A DNA stretch of 64,000 bases from Chrysomallon squamiferum (taxonomy: Eukaryota > Mollusca > Gastropoda > Neomphalida > Peltospiridae), in assembly GCA_012295275.1 (NCBI GenBank), contig CM022666.1:2709616-2773615 (forward strand), in the 5' to 3' direction. Below, piece by piece: positions 34,293-46,200 of the stretch (the stretch's first letter is position 1; every line of letters begins with the position of its first letter). The notes beneath the pieces were generated by a model, which saw nothing but the letters and a program-made list of their open reading frames with translations, had not been told where the DNA came from and made no database searches. A program made the translations under genes and the position numbers.

Positions 34293-37200
34293 GTAGTATT
34301 TATTTTGCAGTTATGTGATTTTGTAACTCATTTATATATATACATTTAATCAGTGTTTATAGTTAAGATTTTGATTTTGTTCTTTTATTTGTCTTTATTT
34401 TTAATTCATAATTAAGGTGTTTTTTTTTTTTTTAAATTTTTAAAATTTTTATTTTTAATGATTTAGGCATGTTTATCTTTTCTACTGGTTTTTATTATCT
34501 TTTTTCTTCTTTTTTTTTTCTCCTCTTTGTAATGTAATTAGTTTCTTCATTTAGTTACTTCTCTCTTGATGTAGCATCTTAAGGTAAAATGTGATTATCT
34601 TAGGAAGAGATAGATTTGAAGAAAAAATAAATCTAATTATTCTAGAAAAAAAAAGTTTGCTTACCCAGTTTTCTTAGTAGATGTCGTTAAATTGTGACGT
34701 TAGGGGTTTCTAAATATATTTCTTTTTCTTTATTTATTTTATTCTTTCATTTTTCTTTGATTCATTTTCTTAATTCTTTTCTTTGTTCCATATTTTCTTT
34801 CATACGCTTTCTTATTTTGTTTATTCTTTATTTTTCTTTGTTTAAAACATTTCTTTCTTCTTCTTCTTTTTTTTAAATGTAAATTAATTCAAAAATAATT
34901 CTAACCATATCAAGCAACAAGTTTTTTGCTTTCATTTTTCTTTGTTTTATTTTGTTTATTTATTATTATTATTTTTGTAAACGCTTTATCTAACTTCGTA
35001 AGCATAATTAGTAATAGCAAGCAAAAGCAAAATACCTTTGCATAAATAAAAACCAGTGAATCAAATCAATTATTTAATTAACTAAAGAAGTTCTATAACA
35101 CTAAAATGATTAATTTAAATTATAGGTTCAGATATTTTAGGATTCGAATAAAACCCAAATATAAAATCAAATTATTGTTAACAGATTGATTTGGTAACAG
35201 TTCACCAAAATGTTGACAATCAAAGGAAATCTGGTATTTGTTTGTAACTGTTGAAAATACATTAGTAATATTAAGTTCAGTATATAACTATTTTTTTTTT
35301 TTTAGACACATCTACAATTGTTTTCTATGTTTTTATCATTTAAACAAAAGTACTTTTGCCGTTTAGGTTACAATAATCATCTATTTATTTTCTATCTCTC
35401 TGCTTCTCTTCCAAGCTATTTATTTTATCTTTTACCATAAATAATTGCACCTCTATTTATTTTAGCTTTTGTCTAAGAAAACATTTACCTTTCCGAAGAT
35501 TTACAAGTCCAATGTTTAATGTTTTTCTTAACAAAAATGTCTGTTGTCATTAATACTTTGGAAAAAAAAAAAAAAAAAAAAAAAATCTTTTGTCAGGAGA
35601 AAGACTAAAATAAATAAACATACACACACACTCTCTCTCTCTCTCTCGGTAACTGATTATCTTCAGTGTGCGAACATTCGCGTACACTTGTCAGGATTAG
35701 TGAAGAAAAGTGTCTGATAACCCAGTCATACTCTGCTTTCTTCAAGGACAGGCTCAATCTTTTTCTTTTTATCTGGAATTTGCTGATAATAAAACTTGTT
35801 TTAGAACACTATTCAGGGTAGAGCCAAGGCTTCATAAAAAAGAAGAAAAAAGGGGGGGGTGTTATATGGGACATAATTTTCAAGATTAAATGATTCTTCA
35901 TTACATGGAAATTAAAAAATAAATTAAAAATTAAAAATATTGACCAAATAACATTCCTGTTAATGAAGCAAGGACTGCAGAAATGGCTTTACTGTGTGGA
36001 AGTCACCAAGTCGCAGAAGTTATTCTTTTATAGGCTTTTATGCAGATTAACCTTGTGGAATGTCCCTTGAAGTTGCAGATATCTTTTCATCAGAATTTTT
36101 TTGTCAAAAATAAAAATGGCTTTCTGCTTAAAATTAAAGGGCAAGGTACTGTGGATGTGAGTGCACCCTCTTCATCTTCGTATTATCTCAGAATTTTCTT
36201 TTTAATGAGAATTTTCAGAACGAATAAAATGATTTTTTTTTTACTTTTACTGCTAGATCTTCCCTTGATCTGGAAACTTTCTTTTTATCAGAATTCCACT
36301 GATAATAAAATGGTTTTTTTGCTTATTTTCGGGATACCTAAGAATTTTCTATCTTTCAAAAAATCAGCAGAGATCTAGGCTATAGCTGTGCATCTTGTTT
36401 GTCATTATTTGCTATATTCTTTTTTCTTTTTTTTTTTTTTTTTTTTTTTTTTCACTCTTAGGGTTGGCAGGCCTGCTTTGATGTTTCAGCCTGATACAGT
36501 TCACTTTGGAGTATTTGTTTTTTAAAAATCTCAGCAGTTGCTGCTATATGTTGTCACTTGCCAGAAATAACTTGACGTCTGTTTTATCATTTACTAATGG
36601 CAGCACTAATATAGAACCAATCAGTTTCATCTTGGCTATTGTTTCTCAAGCTGTTTTGCTAACATTTTATCCATAAACTTCTTTTATCTCAAAAACACAC
36701 TTGTTTTTTCTTCTTCTCCTTCTTCTTCTTCTTCTTCTTCTTCTTCTTCTTTTTTTTTTTTTTTGTTCAAGATATTTTGTCTGTCTATATCATTTCGGAG
36801 TTTTAGAAATTTCTAAACATACAAGAAGATTCTTGCACTAACATATTATTGAGGTCATGACTACAAATGACTAGGCTTTGCACAGCCCACTTTCACTGGT
36901 AATGTTGTTACAAGACGTATCTGTGGAATGCGGTGCTCAGGAATTCAAGGAGGAATTCCAGCTGTATCAGTGACAAATCAGTGTTGCACTGGAATAGGAA
37001 ATTCCATGTATTATTTAACAGGGTGCTTGTTGAGTTAAACACAGACCAGAACTGATGTTGAGTGAGGTCATCTAAGCAGAGTTAGAGAATTCTGTGTTAA
37101 ATAAATACTGTTGTTTCTAATATTAATTTGTTATATAAAATAAATAAATAAATAAATAAAACACAGACATGAACATATATCAATAAAAATCTTCTAAAAA

Positions 37201-37471
37201 TTACAAAGTTAATATTGAAATTGAAAAAGATATGAGAAGAAAACAATTAATCAGTTCTTTGTTATTTCAGATTACAGTTGAAATGGATTAAGCAAATTAT
37301 TCTTTATGTATGAGTTGTATTATAAAATTGTGCAGATATATAATCATATATAAATTAATGTATTAAGAAAAAACATTACCTCAATTATCCAAGCCTCCTC
37401 CCCCCAAAAAACAAAGAAATAAAATCAGAGTTTTTAGAAAATAATAAATATTTGCTCTTGTATGAAGTATA

Positions 37472-37521
<50 letters not shown>

Positions 37522-40201
37522 ATGGGGATACATGTGAATATATACCTATCACACCTTTGATGGAAAGTAGTTCTTAATCAAAACCTTGCATAAACACATA
37601 ACAAAATGTAGATTTCAGATTTCACATATTTATTTTTCATATCTTACAAAATATTGATAAAATTAGCTACATGTTATTATCCAACACAAAATGTATTTCA
37701 GATTCCAGATATCTCACTCATATATCATCTTCTTTTTTTTTTCTATCTGTCAAAATATTGAGATTAACCACGTGAAATTATTCTGATAAAATTTGTTTTC
37801 AAATCTCCTATATTTGTCTATCACACACATATATATTTTTTCATAAATATATTTTAAAATGTACGATAGGCATATGTATTTTAATTTTTAATTTTTTTTA
37901 ATTTTTTTTTTTTTAATCTGGGAAAATATTGATAATTAACCCAACGTCAAAACTAACAACAATAATTTTATTTTCAGGCTGACAAGGTACAGTTCATTAT
38001 CAACATAAAGGACATTCCTATTAAAGAAGCAAGGAATGCTGAAATGGCTTTATTGTGTGGAAATCACCAAGATGCAGAAGCTATTCTTTTACAGGCTGGA
38101 CTTGTGTTTCGAGCCATTGCCCTCAACATTCAGCTGTACAATTTTGACAGGTTAGTTTCTGTGACATTTATAACATTTATTTACATCTGTTAAATTTGTG
38201 AGTTAATCTGTTCTTAATTTAATGAGACCTAGATGCATTTTAGTGTTAATTAGCATGTACAAGCTCTTGTAAATACATTTTGTCCTGGATGTGAAAGGAC
38301 ACCATATTCTTTGATACACCAGACTTGATGATACAAAAGTACACACCATATTCTTTGACACACAAGTCTTAATGACATGAAAACACACACTATATACACC
38401 ACTTTGAGTACTTTCTGGAACAGGAAAAAAACCCTCTAATTTAGTCATAGGATTAATAAGCAACTCTGAATTTCAAACATTGTTGTAAAATCTGTTCATT
38501 GTGACATTGTTTTTTAAAATCATTTTACTAGACAGGTATATTATAATGGTAATGTTTAATTTTTGTAATTTTTCTTGTCATTGTCACAGAGCTCTGGAAC
38601 TTGCTGTCAAATTCAAGACTCACGTTGACACAGTGATTGCTCACAGACTTAAATATCTTCAGAGATTTGACAAGAAGGAAACGAACAAAAGATTCCTGCA
38701 GTACCAGGAAGGGGTAAGTGTACGTGTGTATGTGTGTGTTTTAATTTTTCAGGGGCTAAGTGTATGTTTGTATATATTTTTTAATATTTGTTTTATAATT
38801 TCTTGGAAGAGGTAAGTGTTTTTGAGAAGTGTATGTTTCTATATTAATTTTTTCCAAATTCAAAGAAGAAAAAATGTATGTATATTTGATAAAAAAAAAA
38901 ATATTCAGGTTTTGTTGTATGGAACTATTAGTTGTTTGTATATGATTACATTAGTGATTTTAAAATTTGAAATTAAAAAAATTTTTTTTTTTTTTTTTTT
39001 TAAATTATTGAAAATTTCATTTTGATTGTCAGGATTGTTTATTTTTTTTTTTTATTTTTTTTTTAATATGTAATGTCTTTTTTTTTTTTTTTAACTGACA
39101 TTAAAAAGACATTATTCTCCACTGAAAAAAAATCAACAACCAAAACTAAAAACCAGCCAGAAATGACAGGACAAAATGGAAGAGTTACTTTTATTTTAAC
39201 ATCATTCATTTATTTTTCATGCACATTTGTTACATTTCTGACATGAATGATGATAAACTGAATTTTACAAATCATTTCCTTTATCTTTTCGTTCTTATCA
39301 TTTAATTCAAACTTGTACTTTAGTTGCTTTTTTTTGTTGTTTTGGTTAGTTTTGGTTTTTTTTTTTTTTTTAAGCTGTCTTTCCAAAAGGTAGATTAATT
39401 TTCTACACTCAAACATTTTGCTTATTTATTTTCTAATTTTGTTGACAGCTTTCATTTATATTCTGATTGTTGTGAACGCTTGTTGATAAATGTTTTTAAG
39501 AAGATGACATTTTGAAGATAATGCATGTGATGGTTCTTTAGGATGTTACATATTTATTTATTTGCTCTTAACATTTCTTACATAATTTGTTTCTGCTTCC
39601 CTTAACTCCCCCCACCCAACCCAAAGAAAAATAAAAAAATTTCAGAATTGTTTTTAGTTCATATTTTCATGCCAGTTTTTAAAATCATTAATCTGATCGA
39701 AAATCAACCAAACAGAAAACAAAGATAAACCCCCCAAAAAAAAAAAAAAAAAAAAAAAAAAAATTAAAAAAAAAAATTAAAGAAAAAATGCCAGCAGAAA
39801 AAAATTGAAATAGGAAAACAAAATAAACAACAATTAACATAGTGTTAAGCAAATTATATATTTTTTGTTTTTTTTTTTTTGTTGTTGTTTTTTTACCCCA
39901 TGAAATCTAATTAGTAAAAATACAGATGTCAAAGTAGAAATTGAAAAAAAATTAAAGCACTGTTTAACCTATGTTAATTAAAATTGTTTACTTTCTCAAT
40001 ATTATCTTTTTATTATTTTTAAGGGAATGAAGTTTTTTCTTATTGTTTTCTCAAACTGAAAGTTTAAAAAAGAATCAAAAAATTAAGTCAAAGTGTGAAA
40101 AAAGAAATAGTACAAAGAGGATGGTAATTGATTACATTTTGTTTTCTTTTGCTTATTTTCTCAAACTGGTGCAGTCAAAAAGTTTTAAAATAATAATAAG
40201 A

Positions 40202-40274
<73 letters not shown>

Positions 40275-40859
40275 AATAAAGTGAGAGAGAGAGAGAAAAA
40301 GGATTTGACCAAAAGCAGATGGGTATAGGCCACATTCATTTTTAAAAATAAAATATATTTTTTTTTATTTTCTACAAACTGATGGTGTAGAAATTAATTT
40401 ATTATTATTATTATTTATTATTATTTTAAATAAGTAAAAACAGATAAAAAAGATTTAAAAAAAGAAGAAGCTAAAAAAGGGAATAGTGTCAGAAGAGAAC
40501 TCATGCAGAAGTAATTAGCCAGCTATCGGCTTTTTGATACATCTCACACGTATTGTAATGGCCAACTTGACTGCACGTTCCTTTTCACTGACAAACGTGA
40601 CTCTGTCAGTCATCAGTTTGTTTCTGTTGCATCGTTACATCACCAACAGCTGCTGCGTCTTCTGCAGCTGCACCTTCAACACCAGTCAGTGAAAGCAATG
40701 AGAATGAGATAAATTCCTTTGTGTTTGAAAAAGAAACAAACCAGCGAACCTTTGGCTGGTAATGTTATAGGTTAGGAAAGCAAAAAGAGAGGTGATTATT
40801 GTGAATTATGAAGAAGAGACAACAGATGAACAGCAATATATTAAAAAGAAGTGTTAGTG

Positions 40860-40917
<58 letters not shown>

Positions 40918-41860
40918 CATGTTATTTAAAACAAATGGACAATATATAAAAATTTAATAAGTTTTGGAAAACAATTTTTTATTGTTATTAAAGTGTCAGT
41001 CATAAGATTTTCTTTTATAATAATATTAAAGACAAAACTGAGTTATTCTTACTAGTTCACAGTAAAAGATATTTAGTATGGTTCCTTCCCAGAGGCAGAA
41101 AAAAAAAAACATTGACCTTTGATAAATATGTAAGTGTTCATTTTGCTGGTATGAAACAGAGTATTTTTGTCCAAAGATATTTCCTCCTGTTTTTTTTTTC
41201 TTGTTGTAAAATAAATATTTATTTACATTATTTTGTTATATAGTATTATCATTTAGTTATTTGTACCTGCTTTTAATTTTTATTTTTTTTTATTATTTAT
41301 TTTTTTATTATTATTTTGTTTTAGATTTTTTTTTTTTTTAAATTGAAAAACAAAAAAAATATGAAAAAAAATGGGTGAAGAAAGGTAGCACACTTAAACT
41401 AATTACTGTTGTAATTATAATTATTAGATGAGGTTGGAAATAACTCGTGAAAATTGAAAAAAGAAACAAGAACCAGTATCGTATTACAGTTAATGGTTTG
41501 TCTAAAAATATCTGACATTATGATGTACTTTCGTCTTTAAAACTCATTTTAACTTCTTTTTTTTTCTTTTTTTTTTCTTACACAAATAATGTAGCTCATG
41601 TATCATGTTTGTTTCTCTTTTCTGAAATATTTTGACTAAAATACGTTTAAAATTTTTACAGTAAATTACGTTTTAGCATTTATATTCATTATTTCTTATC
41701 TTTAAAATATATTGATTGCTCAATAAATGATCAAATTTTCTTTCTTTCTGTCTTTTTTTTTCTTTCATTCTTTTTTGTTTTTATTGTTATATTTTTTATT
41801 TCATTATTATTTTTGTTTTGAGGGGGGCTGGGGTAGTGTATTTCCCATTATACCGAGATA

Positions 41861-41896
<36 letters not shown>

Positions 41897-42752
41897 TAAT
41901 ACTAATACACGTACACAAACAGCCACAAAATCAGCAACACATAAAAACACATATACACATTCACTCAACCATAGAAACAAATGCATTTCTCAAGCCATAC
42001 ACAAAATACAAACATTTTCAGAGAGATCATTTTAAAAATATTCTATTACTTATATTAATTTCTTTTTCCAATTTTTTTCTTTTTAAACGTAAAAAATCTG
42101 TACTCAATTTTTTTGCCATGATCTGCCTCATCTACAGATTCAGAATAAAGTGCATTAAGAAAGAGCATTAAGTGTGAATTTTTAAACAATTTCTTTCTTT
42201 TTTTTTCTCTTTAAATTATTATTATTATTATTATTATTTTTATTTTTATTTTTATTTTTTTTTTTTGGTTACTTACCAAGAATCTGTTTGGAATAGAATG
42301 AAAAGAATTTTGCAAGATTTTTTTTTTTTACAAGTTTGATTTGTAATTTTAATAATAATTTTAATGAGGATTATGTAATTTTAAATTAATCTATTAACTT
42401 TTATTTACTTTTCTCTTTATTATTTATTTATTTATTTTATTTATTTAGATATGTTTTCATTTTTCTTTTAATTATTAATAAGAACAATGATCCATCCTTC
42501 CCCACGATATCAAGACCAACATTTAAAAAAAAAATTTTTTTTACCAGTTTATTACAATGACTGGGTATCATTTAACAACATTTTAAATTTGTTTTAATTA
42601 ATTCATTAATTTATTTATTTATTTATATTAATTTATTTCAGATTGAAATCGACTGGGAGAAGATCGAGGCTAAGATAGAGATGGAGTATCAGAAGGAACG
42701 GGAACGACCTACAGCAACATCAAGTGCAAGGACTAAAGAACATCGCATTTAA
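20521..42752 (+). CDS. IFT80: Intraflagellar transport protein 80 (IFT-B, WD40)
   Basis: Eighteen coding exons: 20521-20557, 21444-21671, 22046-22156, 22655-22723, 23452-23561, 24107-24196, 24455-24592, 25143-25267, 25779-26027, 26475-26638, 27163-27227, 27940-28075 (in-frame part), 28749-28896, 29734-29905, 30368-30457, 37978-38150, 38590-38713 and 42642-42752. They give about 779 aa (human 777). IFT80 is a peripheral IFT-B subunit needed for cilium assembly: two N-terminal WD40 propellers (roughly 1-580), then a TPR-like helical C-terminus. The start [35 protein letters not shown] and the [16 protein letters not shown] helix match the family. Intron 1 is U12-type AT-AC. All junctions agree in phase except exon 11/12, where the canonical acceptor (exon from 27939) adds one base and would cause a stop. 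The C-terminal tail ([17 protein letters not shown]) is lineage-specific. Confidence 0.97.
20558..21443 (+). other. U12-type AT-AC intron (IFT80 intron 1)
   Basis: The donor is ATATCCTTT (20558-20566), a perfect U12 AT-AC 5' site. The branch-site candidate TTTCTTAAC ends at 21434, with the branch A 10-11 bases from the 3' end. The intron ends in GCAC. The junction rebuilds the His codon of EPKHSELVSC. No GT-AG alternative keeps the frame. Confidence 0.9.
21959..22005. repeat. (CATA)n microsatellite, IFT80 intron 2
   Basis: ACATA repeats. A similar CATA/CCTA array lies at 21343-21420 in intron 1. Confidence 0.85.
22498..22608. repeat. Two-copy tandem duplication, IFT80 intron 3
   Basis: Two imperfect copies of a unit of about 60 bases, sharing TTGTAATGTATAGCA(G), TCTCATAATAAATGCCA and AAGTATA segments. 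Confidence 0.6.
23085..23475 (+). repeat. Degenerate tandem repeat that copies the exon 5 acceptor
   Basis: Repeated segments (AGTGATATTGTTTATTT, then TATTATTTTACA) occur several times up to exon 5 of IFT80. The last two copies, 74-77 bases apart, both contain TTTTACAG followed by GTTTACCTGTGTACTCTGTA. The acceptor and the first 20 or so exonic bases are therefore duplicated at 23371-23396 and 23448-23473. Confidence 0.85.
23891..24042. repeat. (TTTA)n microsatellites, IFT80 intron 5
   Basis: Two TTTA arrays (23891-23922 and 24014-24042) separated by unique sequence with TTTC and TTCA repeats. Confidence 0.85.
27440..27935. repeat. Long-period tandem repeat, IFT80 intron 11
   Basis: Imperfect units of about 105-130 bases. 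The segment CATCAAATATATTCATTTCT recurs at 27621, 27751 and 27857, and TTCTAGTAATATTAGCATTAA-like segments alternate with it. The array reaches almost to the acceptor of exon 12. Confidence 0.8.
28310..28740. repeat. 28-29 base minisatellite, IFT80 intron 12
   Basis: Repeats of ATTCTGATTTTTATCTCACT plus ATTTTTAAT, more regular toward the 3' end. They stop just before the exon 13 acceptor at 28748. Confidence 0.9.
29101..29250. repeat. Pentanucleotide repeats, IFT80 intron 13
   Basis: Short arrays of ATGCT (29101-29120) and TAATG (29222-29250) in degenerate surroundings. Confidence 0.75.
29557..29720. repeat. (AAT)n microsatellite next to the exon 14 acceptor
   Basis: About 160 bases of AAT with a few interruptions, ending some 13 bases before the exon 14 acceptor (ATACTTTAG, exon from 29734). 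The Ile/Asn-rich frames are artefacts. Confidence 0.97.
30040..30290. repeat. (GATA)n compound repeat, IFT80 intron 14
   Basis: GATAGATA blocks alternate with CAGATAGGTTGATGTTTATGAGG in a higher-order unit of about 55-65 bases. Confidence 0.9.
31657..31800. repeat. Two (GT)n microsatellites
   Basis: GT arrays at 31657-31694 and 31764-31800, separated by about 70 AT-rich bases. Confidence 0.95.
32028..32312. repeat. 31-base minisatellite, IFT80 intron 15
   Basis: Units such as GTTCATAATATACTGATGTA plus ATGTGTATACT are repeated about nine times with point changes. Older copies continue on both sides. Confidence 0.9.
35953..36036 (+). pseudogene. Decayed duplicate of IFT80 exon 16
   Basis: The stretch closely matches part of exon 16 (38013 onward). 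It encodes [19 protein letters not shown] and VAEVILL where the real exon has [19 protein letters not shown] and DAEAILL. It then meets an in-frame TAG (36031-36033) where the real exon has CAG. Neither flank shows a clean splice acceptor next to the matching part, so this is a dead exon copy about 2 kb upstream of the real one. Confidence 0.85.
36711..36764. repeat. (CTT)n and poly(T) tract
   Basis: CTT array running into poly(T), in IFT80 intron 15. Confidence 0.9.
37474..37519. repeat. (GT)n microsatellite
   Basis: Perfect GT dinucleotide array in IFT80 intron 15. Confidence 0.95.
38305..38395. repeat. Two-copy tandem duplication, IFT80 intron 16
   Basis: ACACCATATTCTTTGA(T/C)ACAC followed by AGACTTGATGA or AGTCTTAATGA occurs twice, about 45 bases apart. 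Confidence 0.7.
40205..40280. repeat. (AAT)n/(AAAT)n microsatellite
   Basis: AAT array followed by AAAT and GA repeats. The antisense Tyr-rich frame is an artefact. Confidence 0.95.
40861..40917. repeat. (GT)n(GA)n compound microsatellite
   Basis: GT array passing directly into GA repeats. Confidence 0.95.
41863..41896. repeat. (TC)n(AC)n compound microsatellite
   Basis: Short TC array joined to an AC array. Confidence 0.9.
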
Positions 42753-43228
42753 ACAGAGAAATGTCAGCCATTTTTAGTCACTTCCCAGTGCATATTAAAC
42801 ACTGTCATGTCTCCATTTTGTATCTGACTGTGAAAAAACAGAAAATCAGAACAGTACTCAGACGTTCCAATGTTTTGTTGTTGATGTCATGCATTGATTA
42901 TTATTTTATTTATTAACTCTGACATTCATCCATTTTCAGCTGTGATATGAAGGACACATATAGCTAAATTTGTATTTTAGTATTTATATATACATAAATA
43001 CATATGTATATATATTTATATATATATATATATTTCATGGCAGTCTTGTACATAGGAAGCATATGTTATTTGAATTTTACAAATGTTCAGTTGTGATTTA
43101 TATTTTCTGAAAAATTGTTCCATATATCTGTAATAATTTCATTCATATCAAAATCCAGCATCTGTTGTTGTTATAAAGTATTTAAGTGAATTAGAATATT
43201 GTATGTATTCCATTAACTGCATAATACA

Positions 43229-43234
43229 AATAAA
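43229..43234 (+). terminator. Poly(A) signal candidate of IFT80
   Basis: AATAAA 477 bases after the IFT80 stop codon, in a moderately complex 3' UTR-like stretch. Confidence 0.5.
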
Positions 43235-46200
43235 TGTAACAAAGTATGTGAATATGTTGAATATATTTTGTCAAAAATCAAATTAGTTATCTGTATAATT
43301 TATTTTTTCTAAATTTTTTATGTTTGAATTAATTTGATATTTTTTATTTAAAAAAAAAAAAAAATTATAGGTAAGGAGGTTTAGTATGTGTGTAAAAATA
43401 GTTAATTTTAAGAATACGTTTAATTTAAATTTGAAGAGTTTGTGACCTGTATATGACACGCATTTTGTAAAATATTTTATCAATTACTCCCAATCCAAAA
43501 ATTAATAAAAATATAAATAAATAAAAAAAAAAAAAAAAAAATGAAATGATTTTATGCTATTATTTCCTTTGCTGGTTTTCAAAATTTTCTTTCTTTCTGT
43601 TTCATTTTAAATGTAATTGTATCTTTAAATATTTATTAACAGTTCAAATATATTGTTGATGCATGATAGCAGAGGATGTTACCTGTAGCATCTTTATCTG
43701 TATCATTTGTAAAAATATTGAGGATTCTAACAACATCATTACTAAAAGTTCTGAATGTCCTCCTATTTTTCATCAGTTTGTAGAATTTCTAAAGAAAAGA
43801 GTTTATTGTTTTTTGTTCTTTTTCATTTGTTTTAATTTACTTCTGAAGACCTACAAAATTTTCTTTGATTTGATGGTAGAAAGAAAACCCAATTAATTTA
43901 TTTTAACTGAAAAACTGAAATACAGACAAATGTCTTCACATATTCAACATGTATTTAGCTATGAAAAAGAATGTTTTGAAAAAATATAATAGTAGACATT
44001 CTTGCTAAATAAGAGAGACAGTATTGAATTATCCTATAAATTTCATTTTCTCTAGCAACAGAATATTAATATAAAAACAAAAAGAATACATTTTTATTAT
44101 TATTATTATTATTATATATTTAACTAAATAATTATTACAGAATCCAGAGAGCAGGCTCATAATTTAGATTTTTAATACATGTGTGCATGTTTCTGTTTCT
44201 TTGATAATTTATTCTGTTAATTTGATAATTGCAAAATAAATTTTATTGGAAATGAAAGAAAATTGATTTACAGATGCTCATCATTTTACAGATTTTAAAT
44301 TTATTATTTTCTTTGTGGACATGAAGGAAATTATTATTATTATTATTTTGTTGAGAAGTGGGTATTTAATATTAAATATATCAGTAAAATCTACTGATTT
44401 CTTCAGATATGAGACATCTTCATGTTTTAAATGAGCTGTTTTGGAAATTAGAATAAATGTTTTGTTTTCTATCAGAAGTGGAAATTTCATGTTGTAGACA
44501 TCCGTCCATCAAGTTTACTTGAATAAATTTGTTAAAAAAACAAATGATTTTTCTTTGTTGTTTTGTTATTTCGTATAAACCTGTAAGAAATTCATTGAAT
44601 AGGCTTTTGTTGTATATTTGTTTTGATTTTTGTAGACTAAATTAAGAGAATTTGTGAATGGTCCGAGAAATGAGAAGATCATATTAAACGGTTGTCAGTT
44701 TACTTGTTTTAATGCTTAGTGAGAATTCAAACATTCTTAGTCACTTCATCAAGCTAAAACAAATGTCCAAACCCAAAATATAAAATAAAACTGGACCATA
44801 GTAAATAAGCCAAGCAGACATTATGGAGACAATTTACATACTTTTTACACTTTTGTATTTATTCATATTATTATTATTATTATTATTTTTTTTGACCCCT
44901 CCATTGTGTCAAGAGATAAAGCCATATTGGAAAAAAGCATTTCATAAGAATTTTATTGTAGAAACGTTTCACTGAAGAGGATTTGGAAATTTAAGTTTAC
45001 AGGATAAAATCATTGTAAGCGAACATGAAGAGATTTGTATTGCAGATACAGAAGTGCCATTACAGGCACCCTAAATGCTTTGAAAGTCATTTTAATTTTT
45101 GATGAGAGATATTATCCTTGCCTTGGGGACATTTTTGATGGTCCAATTAATATGTGATCTTTAGTATCTGTAGAAATATTAAAAATAAGTTTGAGATATT
45201 TCTGCTTTGAGTTCCTGATGGCACTGTTGCTGTTTTTTAATATTCACTATTTTGTCTTTTTCTTGTATATTTTCAACTTTCCTTGGCTTAAAGAAACTTG
45301 ATGTCATGTGATGCCATTTCTGTTGACTATTGAATTTAACACACATCTTGCTAAAGATGTATTTATGATTCTCATACTTAAAAGCAACAACAATCTTATG
45401 AAGAACAGCATCTTGAACAGTGTGTTGATTTATCACTGTCTTACCACCCATTTCCAGTTTCAAGTTTTAATAACAAAACTTGTGACAAAAGGCAAGAACA
45501 AAAAAAAAAACAAAAAAAAACACGTTTCGTTGAAAAAAATATTTTTATTGTCTACTTGAAAAATGCTTGAAACAGAAAAAAAGGTAATATAAAATGAAAA
45601 TACATTTATTTACAAAATAATAACAATGTCAAACGATTCAACAAAAGGAAATGCTTGGTGAGATAACTGACGTTTAATGTGGACTTACAGAAATGGGCTT
45701 TATAGTTTATTCCTGTCACTACATCATCACACAAACAAAGAACAAATAGCATACTTGCCTGCCCAGTTCACCTATTTTTTTTTTTTTTTTTTTTTCTTTT
45801 TAACAGACTGAAAAACCTTATAATGAATGAAGTATTTGAAATTTTAATATATCAGAAGTTTCAGAGTATTTTCAATTTTGAAAATGTAACAAAAAATGTA
45901 AAATTGTTCTATGCATGGATGGTTTTTTTTTTTTTTTTTCTTTCAAATTTGTATATACTGTTATTTAGTAGATGCCAGAATTTGATTATATTTAATTATT
46001 TTTTTAAATATATTTCTTAATATTTTTTTAATACTACAAAGAAAAGTTTATTTATTTTTACTTCTGGAGAAAATGAAAATTGCAACTCTTATAAATTAGT
46101 ATTTTATTAGAATTTATTTCTAATTTTATTGTATTTTATATTTCAGTTCAAACTGCAAGAAAATATTGGTTGTTAATTTATTCCAATTTTAAATTTTAAA

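Larger units (their letters stand above)
30458..37977 (+). other. IFT80 intron 15 (7.5 kb, content)
   Basis: The largest intron. It holds (GT)n tracts (31657-31694, 31764-31800, 37474-37519), a 31-base minisatellite (32028-32312), an unexplained GC-richer open frame (32620-32814), poly(T) runs (about 33509-33534, 34261-34287, 36426-36452), a CTT array (36711-36751), and a decayed copy of exon 16 (35953-36036). Confidence 0.8.
38714..42641 (+). other. IFT80 intron 17 (3.9 kb, content)
   Basis: It holds poly(A) at about 39735-39763, (AAT)n at 40205-40266, a less AT-rich patch at 40494-40780, (GT)n/(GA)n at 40861-40917, and (TC)n/(AC)n at 41863-41896. The sequence after the donor repeats donor-like GGTAAGTGT and GCTAAGTGTATG segments up to about 38840. 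No extra exon found. Confidence 0.7.

Noticed and set aside
36040-36378. Forward 112-codon frame beside the dead exon 16 copy
   Set aside because: Low-complexity Phe/Leu/Lys sequence after the in-frame stop; no splice sites.
43663-43896. Forward 77-codon frame
   Set aside because: AT-driven composition with no homology recognised; lies in IFT80 3' flank.
45179-45463. Minus-strand 94-codon frame downstream of IFT80
   Set aside because: No ATG context, splice sites or domain; the forward strand is open over the same span. Probably chance.
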